This document shows positions 8,668-15,491 of a stretch of 53,229 bases of DNA, in pieces. Under the pieces are notes generated by a model. That model was not told where the DNA came from and did no database searches. It saw only the letters and a list, made by a program, of their open reading frames with translations. Position numbers and translations under genes: made by a program. Origin of the DNA: Pseudomonadota bacterium (GTDB taxonomy: Bacteria; Pseudomonadota; Alphaproteobacteria; Rhodospirillales; Magnetospirillaceae); assembly GCA_023426365.1 (NCBI GenBank), contig JAFAAW010000045.1:1-53229 (forward strand), in the 5' to 3' direction. How positions within the stretch are numbered: the first letter of the stretch is position 1; each line of letters starts with the position of its first letter.

Positions 8668-10035
8668 ATGGCGATCGAAGTATTGATGCCGGCGCTGTCG
8701 CCGACCATGACCGAGGGCAAGCTGGCCCGCTGGTTGAAGAACGAGGGTGAGGCGATCAAGTCCGGCGACGTGCTGGCCGAGATCGAGACCGACAAGGCCA
8801 CCATGGAAATGGAAGCGGTCGAGGAAGGCACCCTTGGCAAGATCCTGATCCAGGCCGGAGCCGAGGGCGTGGCGGTGAACACCCCCATCGCCATCCTGCT
8901 GGAAGAGGGCGAGGATTCCTCGGCGCTGGCCAAGGTGATGGAACAGCCCGTGCCCACCCAGCCCGCCCGCCACGACGAGCCGGGCACCATGGCAGCGATC
9001 TGCACCCCCTCGACGCCCAGGCCGGCGGCCGAGGAAAAGGTCTACGCGTCCCATGCCAAGCAGACCGTGCGCGAAGCGCTGCGCGACGCCATGGCTGAGG
9101 AGATGCGCCGCGACAAGGACGTCTTCCTGCTGGGCGAGGAAGTGGGCCAGTACCAGGGCGCCTACAAGGTCAGCCAGGGCCTGCTGGACGAGTTCGGTCC
9201 GACCCGCGTCATCGACACCCCCATCACCGAGATGGGCTTCGCCGGCATGGCCGTGGGCGCCGCCTTCGCGGGCCTCAAGCCGATCGTCGAGTTCATGACC
9301 ATGAACTTCTCGATGCAGGCCATCGACCACATCATCAATTCGGCGGCCAAGACGCTGTACATGTCGGGCGGCCAGCAGCCGTGCCCCATCGTGTTCCGTG
9401 GCCCCAACGGCGCCGCCGCCCGCGTCGCCGCCCAGCACAGCCAGGATTTCGCGTCGTGGTACGCCCATTGCCCGGGCCTCAAGGTGGTGGCGCCATGGTC
9501 GGCGGCCGACGCCAAGGGCCTGCTGAAGGCGGCCATCCGCGACCCCAACCCGGTGGTGGTGCTGGAGAACGAGATCCTTTACGGCCAGACTTTCGACGTG
9601 CCCGAGGACCCGGACTTCATTGTCCCCCTGGGCAAGGCCAAGATCGAGCGCGTGGGTGAAAGCGTCACCATCGTCGCCTATTCCCGCATGGTCGGCGTGG
9701 CACTCGACGCCGCCGCCAAGCTGGAGGCCGAGGGCATCTCGGCCGAGGTGATCAACCTGCGCTCTTTGCGCCCGCTTGATGTGGACAGCATTGTGGCCTC
9801 GGTCAAGAAGACCAACCGCATCGTGACCGTCGAGGAAGGCTGGGCCTATGCCGGCATCGGCGCCGAGATCGCCGCGACGATCATGGAAAACGCCTTTGAC
9901 TGGCTGGATGCGCCGGTGGTCCGCGTGGCCGGCCTGGACGTGCCCATGCCCTATGCCGCCAACCTGGAACGCCTGGCGCTGCCGGGCGCGGACAGCGTCG
10001 CCGACGCCGCCCGCAAGGTCTGCTACAAGAAGTAA
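8668..10035 (+). CDS. pdhB: Pyruvate dehydrogenase E1 component, beta subunit with lipoyl domain
   Basis: Partner of PdhA in E1. The 455-residue protein is longer than a plain E1-beta (about 330) because residues 1-80 form a lipoyl domain, with the lipoylated lysine in ETDKATMEME. A Pro/Ala linker (about 93-125) leads to the E1-beta fold. Conserved stretches include FLLGEEVGQYQGAYKVSQG (with the ThDP-activating Glu), ITEMGFAGMAVGAA, and PHP-free but typical C-terminal elements such as EEGWAYAGIGAEI and DVPMPYAANLE. A lipoyl domain on E1-beta is a known alphaproteobacterial arrangement. The start is supported by GAGGAGCTGACG. Ten bases separate it from pdhA. Confidence 0.97.
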   Translation: MAIEVLMPALSPTMTEGKLARWLKNEGEAIKSGDVLAEIETDKATMEMEAVEEGTLGKILIQAGAEGVAVNTPIAILLEEGEDSSALAKVMEQPVPTQPARHDEPGTMAAICTPSTPRPAAEEKVYASHAKQTVREALRDAMAEEMRRDKDVFLLGEEVGQYQGAYKVSQGLLDEFGPTRVIDTPITEMGFAGMAVGAAFAGLKPIVEFMTMNFSMQAIDHIINSAAKTLYMSGGQQPCPIVFRGPNGAAARVAAQHSQDFASWYAHCPGLKVVAPWSAADAKGLLKAAIRDPNPVVVLENEILYGQTFDVPEDPDFIVPLGKAKIERVGESVTIVAYSRMVGVALDAAAKLEAEGISAEVINLRSLRPLDVDSIVASVKKTNRIVTVEEGWAYAGIGAEIAATIMENAFDWLDAPVVRVAGLDVPMPYAANLERLALPGADSVADAARKVCYKK

Positions 10036-10047
10036 GGGGGAAGCGCC

Positions 10048-11331
10048 ATGCCCATCGAGATTTTGATGCCGGCGCTTTCGCCGACCATGAGCGAGGGCAC
10101 CTTGGCCCGCTGGCTGAAGAAGGAAGGTGACCCGATCAAGTCCGGCGACGTCATTGCCGAGATCGAGACCGACAAGGCCACCATGGAATTCGAGGCGGTG
10201 GACGAGGGCACGCTGGGCAAGATCATCGTCCCCGGCGGCACCGCCGGGGTGAAGGTCAACCAGCCCATCGCCGTCCTGCTGGAAGAGGGCGAGGATTCCT
10301 CGGCCCTGGCTGCCGTCAAGGCCGCGCCGGCCGCCGCTCAGGCGGCTGCGCCGGCCCCGACCGCGTCTTCCGCCCCGGCCCCCGCGCCGGCGGCGCCTTC
10401 GGCCCCCACGGCCAAGGCCGGCGACCGCGTCTTCGCCAGCCCGCTGGCCAAGCGTCTGGCCGCCGAGGCCGGCCTCGACCTCAAGGCGGTGCAGGGGACC
10501 GGTCCCCATGGCCGCGTGGTCAAGGCCGACGTGGAGGCCGCCGTCAAGGGCGGCATCAAGGCCGCGCCTGCCGCCGCCGCGCCTGCCGCCGCCGCTGCCG
10601 CCGCGCCCAAGGCCGCTCCGGCCCCGGCCGCCGCCAATCCGTTCGAGCCGGCCTACGAGGAGATCGCCAACTCCTCCATGCGCAAGGTCATTGCCCGCCG
10701 CCTGACCGAGGCCAAGCAGACGGTGCCGCATTTCTACCTCACCATCGATTGCGAGGTGGATGCGCTGCTCAAGGTGCGCGCCGAACTGAACGGCCGCTCG
10801 GATGCCTACAAGCTGTCGGTCAACGACTTCGTCATCCGCGCGGTGGCCCTGGCGCTCAGGAAGGTGCCCGCCGCCAACGCGTCGTGGGGCGAGGAAGCCA
10901 TCAAGCGCTACACCGACGTTGATATCTCGGTGGCGGTGGCGACCCCGAACGGCCTGATCACCCCCATCGTGCGCCATGCCGACCACAAGGGCCTGGCCGC
11001 CATCTCGAACGAGATGAAGGAACTGGCCGGCAAGGCCAAGGACGGCAAGCTCAAGCCCGAGGAATTCCAGGGCGGCGGCTTCACCATCTCCAATCTGGGC
11101 ATGTTCGGGATCAAGGAATTCGCCGCCATCATCAATCCGCCCCAGGGCTGCATCCTGGCGGTGGGCGCCGGCGAACAGCGCCCGGTGGTCAAGAACGGCG
11201 CGCTGGCCATCGCCACGGTGATGAGCTGCACCCTGTCGGTGGACCACCGCGTGGTGGACGGCGCCGTGGGGGCCGAGTTCCTGGCGGCGTTCAAGAAGCT
11301 GATCGAGGACCCGCTCAGCATGCTGCTGTAG
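10048..11331 (+). CDS. pdhC: Pyruvate dehydrogenase E2, dihydrolipoamide acetyltransferase
   Basis: Core of the pyruvate dehydrogenase complex; transfers the acetyl group from lipoamide to CoA. The 427 residues comprise one lipoyl domain (1-80, lysine in ETDKATMEFE) and an Ala/Pro-rich linker. Next is a peripheral subunit-binding domain, FASPLAKRLAAEAGLDLKAV and GTGPHGRVVKADVEA, at about 130-170. A second Ala/Pro linker leads to the catalytic domain (about 205-427) with the active-site motif DHRVVDGA near the C-terminus. It begins 12 bases after pdhB with GGGGGAAGCGCC ahead of the ATG. Its lipoyl-coding DNA is a near copy of that in pdhB. Confidence 0.97.
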   Translation: MPIEILMPALSPTMSEGTLARWLKKEGDPIKSGDVIAEIETDKATMEFEAVDEGTLGKIIVPGGTAGVKVNQPIAVLLEEGEDSSALAAVKAAPAAAQAAAPAPTASSAPAPAPAAPSAPTAKAGDRVFASPLAKRLAAEAGLDLKAVQGTGPHGRVVKADVEAAVKGGIKAAPAAAAPAAAAAAAPKAAPAPAAANPFEPAYEEIANSSMRKVIARRLTEAKQTVPHFYLTIDCEVDALLKVRAELNGRSDAYKLSVNDFVIRAVALALRKVPAANASWGEEAIKRYTDVDISVAVATPNGLITPIVRHADHKGLAAISNEMKELAGKAKDGKLKPEEFQGGGFTISNLGMFGIKEFAAIINPPQGCILAVGAGEQRPVVKNGALAIATVMSCTLSVDHRVVDGAVGAEFLAAFKKLIEDPLSMLL

Positions 11332-11349
11332 GACAGGGGAGGGGGAGAC

Positions 11350-11958
11350 ATGGAGCGGGACGAAATCGCTCGGTCCATGCCCTCGGTGCGCGCCGCGTTC
11401 GAGGCATGGAAGGACCACGTGCGGGAAGGGCGCATGGCGCAGGCCGGCGCCGCCCTGTTCGGCGAATGCCTTGCCTGGGGCGACAGCGTGCGGGACATCT
11501 ATGGGGGCGAGGGCCGCGAGGCCCTGTCCACCCGCGATGTCCTGACCCGGTTCTTCGTCACCCGCTTTCGCGGCATGCCGGTGCCGGCCGAGATCGGCGA
11601 CGCCCCCGGCCATGCCGTCTTCCTGATGGCGTTCACCGCCTTTCCCTACCTGGATGCGCTGGTGGAGGAACTGACGGTGGGCGAATTCGAGGCCGCCCGG
11701 CCCGATGGCAGCTTCACCGTGCGGCGTGTCCTGGCCGGCGAGGACGAAGGCGCGGGCGCGGTGCTGCCGGTGCGCAAGGCCGCCTTGGGCTGGCAATTCG
11801 ACCTGATGCCGGTCTATCGCGCCAAGGCGGCGGCGCTGGAGGGCTTCATCGCCGGCCAGCACGGCGGCAGTTTCGATGATTTCCTGTGGGCTTACGTGGC
11901 CGACCACGATTTGGTGTTCGAAACCGATCAGGCTTGGCGGCCGCTGACGAAAGGCTGA
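11350..11958 (+). CDS. Unrecognised protein in pdh operon
   Basis: I do not recognise the family. The product has 202 residues, appears soluble and acidic, and has no signal peptide, membrane helix or known motif. It is rich in aromatic and acidic residues, with segments such as RRVLAGEDEGAGAVLPVRKA and FDDFLWAYVADHDLVFET. The start has a strong GGGGAGGGGGAGAC site. It lies 18 bases after pdhC and five bases before the next unknown gene, ahead of lpdA, all on one strand. The codon pattern matches its neighbours and both flanking genes encode subunits of the same complex, so I consider it a real, cotranscribed gene. A role in assembly or regulation of pyruvate dehydrogenase is inference from position only. 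Confidence 0.8.
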   Translation: MERDEIARSMPSVRAAFEAWKDHVREGRMAQAGAALFGECLAWGDSVRDIYGGEGREALSTRDVLTRFFVTRFRGMPVPAEIGDAPGHAVFLMAFTAFPYLDALVEELTVGEFEAARPDGSFTVRRVLAGEDEGAGAVLPVRKAALGWQFDLMPVYRAKAAALEGFIAGQHGGSFDDFLWAYVADHDLVFETDQAWRPLTKG

Positions 11959-11963
11959 CGACG

Positions 11964-12431
11964 ATGCGCCTCAAGGTGCGAGAGCTTCCCCGCCCGGTGG
12001 CGGGCGGCATGCCGGTGATCGATGCGCCCAACCCCGCCGAGGCCCAGGCCGTGGCCGGGCTGATGGCGATGGTGGAGGGCAGCCCGCTGTTCAACGGCCA
12101 TCTGGTCATGGCCGAGGAGCAGGAGCGTTGCTACCGGGCGGTCGGCGAACTGCGCCGCCTGATCGCCGATACCCGCCTGCTGCTGCCCGACGACTCGGCG
12201 GCCTGCGACCTCCTGGCGGCCATGCGCGCCGCCTGCCGCAAATACCTGGACGAGGCCGAGGCCTGGGACAAGAAGTCCGGGCGCCGCTTCTCCATGCCGA
12301 CCTTTGCCTTCTTCCAATTGCTGGGCGCCTTTCGCGCGGTGGCCGGGCTGCATGCCTGGCGCCTGTGCGACCTTTACGACCTGGAAGTGGATGGCCGGCT
12401 GATCGCCTTTTTCCCCGGCGGGCGCGAGTAG
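11964..12431 (+). CDS. Second unrecognised protein in pdh operon
   Basis: Unrecognised 155-residue protein. I take ATG 11964, five bases after the previous stop, with GGCTGACGACG upstream; longer in-frame starts would overlap the previous gene. The product looks alpha-helical, with acidic and arginine-rich amphipathic stretches (ERCYRAVGELRRLIADTRLL, then RAACRKYLDEAEAWDKKSGR) and a hydrophobic/aromatic C-terminal half (PTFAFFQLLGAFRAVAGLHA). It contains Cys residues but no metal-binding pattern. It is sandwiched between another unknown gene and lpdA, so it probably belongs to the pyruvate dehydrogenase transcription unit. Function unknown. Confidence 0.75.
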   Translation: MRLKVRELPRPVAGGMPVIDAPNPAEAQAVAGLMAMVEGSPLFNGHLVMAEEQERCYRAVGELRRLIADTRLLLPDDSAACDLLAAMRAACRKYLDEAEAWDKKSGRRFSMPTFAFFQLLGAFRAVAGLHAWRLCDLYDLEVDGRLIAFFPGGRE

Positions 12432-12471
12432 CGCCGCACGGGAACGCACAATGACGTTGGTGGAGAGTGAA

Positions 12472-13863
12472 ATGGCCGAGAACAGCTTTGACGTGGTGGT
12501 GATCGGCGGCGGTCCCGGTGGTTATGTGGCCGCCATCCGCGCCGCCCAGCTGGGCATGAAGACCGCGCTGGTCGAGCGCGAACACCTGGGCGGCATCTGC
12601 CTGAACTGGGGCTGCATCCCGACCAAGGCGCTGCTGCGCTCGGCCGATGTCTACCGCAACATGCAGCATGCCGCGTCCTACGGCCTGTCGGCCCAGGGCA
12701 TCGGCTTCGACCTGGCCGCGGTGGTCAAGCGCTCGCGCGGCGTCGCCGCCCAGCTTTCGGCCGGCGTCAAGGGGCTGCTCAAGAAGAACAAGGTCACCGT
12801 GTTCGACGGCCATGGCAAGCTGGCCGGCAAGGGCAAGGTCGCGGTTGCCGGCAAGGACAACGTGACCCTGGCCGCCCAGCACATCATCCTGGCCACCGGC
12901 GGCCGCGCCCGCGTGCTGCCGGGCCTGGAGCCGGACGGCAAGTTCGTGTGGACCTACAAGGAAGCGCTGGTGCCCGACACCATGCCGAAAAGCCTGCTGG
13001 TCATCGGCTCGGGCGCCATCGGCATCGAATTCGCCAGCTTTTTCAACGCGCTCGGCGCCCAGGTCGCCGTGGTCGAGGTGATGGGCCGCGTGCTGCCGGT
13101 CGAGGACGAGGAAATCAGCGCCTTCGCCAGGAAGTCGTTCGAGAAGCAGGGGATGCGCATCATCACCGGCGCCGCCGTCAAGGGCCTCAAGAAATCGGCC
13201 GCCAACGTGGCCGTCCAGGTGGACGTGGGCGGCAAGGTCGAGGAGATCGTGGTCGATCGCGTCATCTCGGCGGTGGGCGTGGTCGCCAATATCGAGAATA
13301 TCGGCCTGGAAGGCACCGGCGTGAAGGTCGAGAAGGGCCATGTGGTCACCGACGAGTTCTGCCGCACCAATGAGCCGGGCGTGTACGCCATCGGCGACCT
13401 GACCGCGCCGCCGTGGCTGGCGCACAAGGCCAGCCACGAGGGCATCATCTGCGTCGAGAAGATCGCCGGCCTGCATGCCCACGCCATGGACATCCGCAAC
13501 ATCCCCGGCTGCACCTATTGCCATCCCCAGGTGGCCAGCGTGGGCCTGACCGAGAAGAAGGCGATCGAGAAGGGCTATCAGGTCAAGGTCGGCCGCTTCC
13601 CGTTCATCGGCAACGGCAAGGCCATCGCGCTGGGCGAGCCGGAGGGACTGGTCAAGACCGTGTTCGACGCCAAGACCGGCGAATTGCTGGGCGCCCACAT
13701 GATCGGCGCCGAGGTGACCGAGATGATCCAGGGCTATACCGTCGCCAAGACCCTGGAAACCACCGAGGCCGAGCTGATCCACACCGTCTTCCCGCATCCG
13801 ACCCTGTCGGAAATGATGCACGAGGCGGTGCTGTCGGCCTATGGCCGCGCCATCCACTTCTAG
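12472..13863 (+). CDS. lpdA: Dihydrolipoyl dehydrogenase (E3)
   Basis: FAD flavoprotein that reoxidises dihydrolipoamide with NAD+ in 2-oxoacid dehydrogenase complexes. I chose ATG 12472 because GGTGGAGAGTGAA precedes it and MAENSFDVVVIGGGPGGYVA is the usual opening; ATG 12451 would add seven residues. The 463-residue product shows the FAD Rossmann motif GGGPGG, the redox-active disulfide Cys43/Cys48 in GGICLNWGCIPTK, the NAD motif IGSGAIGIEFASFF, the second FAD contact YAIGDLT, and the C-terminal His-Glu region HTVFPHPTLSEMMHEA. Its place after pdhC and two small genes assigns it to pyruvate dehydrogenase. Confidence 0.97.
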   Translation: MAENSFDVVVIGGGPGGYVAAIRAAQLGMKTALVEREHLGGICLNWGCIPTKALLRSADVYRNMQHAASYGLSAQGIGFDLAAVVKRSRGVAAQLSAGVKGLLKKNKVTVFDGHGKLAGKGKVAVAGKDNVTLAAQHIILATGGRARVLPGLEPDGKFVWTYKEALVPDTMPKSLLVIGSGAIGIEFASFFNALGAQVAVVEVMGRVLPVEDEEISAFARKSFEKQGMRIITGAAVKGLKKSAANVAVQVDVGGKVEEIVVDRVISAVGVVANIENIGLEGTGVKVEKGHVVTDEFCRTNEPGVYAIGDLTAPPWLAHKASHEGIICVEKIAGLHAHAMDIRNIPGCTYCHPQVASVGLTEKKAIEKGYQVKVGRFPFIGNGKAIALGEPEGLVKTVFDAKTGELLGAHMIGAEVTEMIQGYTVAKTLETTEAELIHTVFPHPTLSEMMHEAVLSAYGRAIHF

Positions 13864-13874
13864 GGTTCAGTCTT

Positions 13875-13951
13875 AACCACGGCGGCGCGAAGGACACGAA
13901 GACAAGAGACGATATCTTCGTGGTCCTTCGTGTCTTCGTGCCTTCGTGGTT
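13875..13951. repeat. Imperfect inverted repeat, ACGAAG-type
   Basis: Between lpdA and lipA, AACCACGGCGGCGCGAAGGA and following bases are mirrored by an arm ending CTTCGTGCCTTCGTGGTT. The arms are about 29 bases long and imperfect, around a spacer containing CGATATCTTCG. The arms are built of the iterated unit (G)ACACGAAG / CTTCGTGTC. This resembles the dispersed CACGAAGGACACGAAG-type repeats found between genes in many bacteria. It could fold into a long stem in the transcript. I see no second copy in this window. Confidence 0.6.
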
Positions 13952-13995
13952 CGGAAATCCTTGACCTGCCGCCAGCGCCGGGACATATCCAAGCC

Positions 13996-14940
13996 ATGAC
14001 CGACAAGCCCGCCCTCCGTCATCCCGAAAAGGCCCACAAGCCGGACAATCCCAGCCCGCGCAAGCCCGACTGGATCCGCGTCAAGGCTCCGACCTCGGAA
14101 GAGGCGGCGGAAGTGCGCCGTCTGATGCGGGACAAGAACCTGCACACGGTGTGCGAAGAGGCGGCCTGCCCCAATATCGGCGAGTGCTGGAAGCACAAGC
14201 ACGCCACCTTCATGATCCTGGGCGACACCTGCACCCGGGCGTGCGCGTTCTGCAACGTGAAGACCGGCAAGCCCGGCGCCGTCGATCTGATGGAGCCCGA
14301 GAATTTGGCCGACAGCGTGCGGTCCATGGGCCTCAAGCACGTGGTCATCACCTCGGTTGACCGTGACGACCTGCCCGATGGTGGCGCCTTCCAGTTCGTC
14401 GCCTGCATCGAGCGCATCCGCGCGCTGGGCGGCGAAACCACGGTCGAGATCCTGACCCCCGATTTCCGCGACAAGGCGGGCGCCATCGAGGCGGTTGCGC
14501 GCGCCAGGCCCGACGTGTTCAACCACAACCTGGAAACCGTGCCGCGGCTCTATCCCTCGATCCGGCCCGGCGCCCGCTACTTCGAATCGTTGCGCCTGTT
14601 GCAGAAGGTCAAGGAGGTGGACCCGTCCATCTTCACCAAATCCGGCATCATGGTCGGCCTGGGCGAGACCCGCAACGAGGTGCTGCAGGTGATGGACGAC
14701 ATGCGCTCGGCCGGCATCGATTTCATCACCATCGGCCAGTATCTGCAGCCGACGCCCAAGCATGTGGGCATCGACCGCTTCGTCACCCCCGACGAATTCG
14801 CCGATTACCGCGCCATGGCCAAGGCCAAGGGCTTCCTGATGGTGGCGGCCACGCCGCTCACCCGCTCGTCGCATCATGCCGACCGCGATTTCGCGGAACT
14901 GCGCGCCGCCCGCCAGAAGTTGGTCGGCGCGGCGGAATAG
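13996..14940 (+). CDS. lipA: Lipoyl synthase
   Basis: Radical SAM enzyme that inserts two sulfurs into octanoyl-lipoyl domains, completing the cofactor used by PdhB, PdhC and related complexes. From ATG 13996 the protein has 314 residues. The auxiliary cluster cysteines are Cys53, Cys58 and Cys64 (CEEAACPNIGEC); the radical SAM cluster is Cys79, Cys83 and Cys86 (CTRACAFC); the C-terminal serine motif is TRSSHHAD. An in-frame start at 13930 would lie inside the intergenic repeat and is unlikely. It stands 132 bases after lpdA, so its expression may be separate from or only partly coupled to the pdh operon. Confidence 0.97.
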   Translation: MTDKPALRHPEKAHKPDNPSPRKPDWIRVKAPTSEEAAEVRRLMRDKNLHTVCEEAACPNIGECWKHKHATFMILGDTCTRACAFCNVKTGKPGAVDLMEPENLADSVRSMGLKHVVITSVDRDDLPDGGAFQFVACIERIRALGGETTVEILTPDFRDKAGAIEAVARARPDVFNHNLETVPRLYPSIRPGARYFESLRLLQKVKEVDPSIFTKSGIMVGLGETRNEVLQVMDDMRSAGIDFITIGQYLQPTPKHVGIDRFVTPDEFADYRAMAKAKGFLMVAATPLTRSSHHADRDFAELRAARQKLVGAAE

Positions 14941-14948
14941 GGGACGCG

Positions 14949-15410
14949 ATGCCCACCCACGCCGAGAAGCGCTATTTGCCCTATACCCCGGATCAGTTGT
15001 TCCAACTGGTCGCGGATGTGGAGCGCTATCCCGAATTCCTGCCGTGGTGCGTGGCCGCGCGTATCCGCAAGCGCGAGGGCGAGGTGTTCTTCGCCGATCT
15101 GGTCATCGGCTTCAAGATGATCCGCGAGCGCTACACCTCCAAGGTCGCCCTCAACCGGCCCGCCAACCGCATCGACGTTCAGTACACCGAAGGGCCGTTC
15201 CAGCACCTGAACAACCACTGGATCTTCAATCCGGCGCCGGACGGCGGCACCAACATCGATTTCTACGTGGATTTCGAGTTCCGCTCGAAGCTGCTGCAAA
15301 AGGTGATCGGCGCCTTGTTCAACGAAGCGGTCAAGCTGATGGTGGCGTCGTTCGAGAAGCGCGCCAAACAGCTTTACGGCGCCGACGGACGGGTGCAGCC
15401 GGCGGGCTGA
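14949..15410 (+). CDS. Coq10/RatA-type START-domain protein
   Basis: 153-residue polyketide-cyclase/START fold protein of the family containing Coq10 (quinone-binding, needed for respiratory ubiquinone function) and RatA. Recognised by the opening KRYLPYTPDQLFQLVADVER, the motif YPEFLPWC, and the C-terminal helix GALFNEAVKLMVASFEKRAK. It starts eight bases after lipA, and this lipA-coq10 order is common in alphaproteobacteria. Family function is ubiquinone binding or chaperoning; a ribosome-association role as described for E. coli RatA is the alternative, and the sequence alone does not decide. Confidence 0.85.
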   Translation: MPTHAEKRYLPYTPDQLFQLVADVERYPEFLPWCVAARIRKREGEVFFADLVIGFKMIRERYTSKVALNRPANRIDVQYTEGPFQHLNNHWIFNPAPDGGTNIDFYVDFEFRSKLLQKVIGALFNEAVKLMVASFEKRAKQLYGADGRVQPAG

Positions 15411-15440
15411 GCAATGGCGGCAAGGCAGCCCTGAAACGAA

Positions 15441-15466
15441 AAAGGCGCCCCGAAGCGGGCGCCTTT
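15441..15466. terminator. Bidirectional intrinsic terminator
   Basis: Perfect 10-bp stem AAAGGCGCCC/GGGCGCCTTT with loop CGAAGC, with a T-rich stretch (TTTGTTGTTTT) on the right and an A-rich stretch on the left. It serves both converging genes: the lipA-START unit on the + strand and the GGDEF-EAL gene on the - strand. Confidence 0.88.
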
Positions 15467-15491
15467 GTTGTTTTCCGGAGAGGACGGGCGG

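Noticed and set aside
13930..13995. Upstream start for lipA
   Set aside because: It lies within the ACGAAG repeat and adds a non-conserved stretch.
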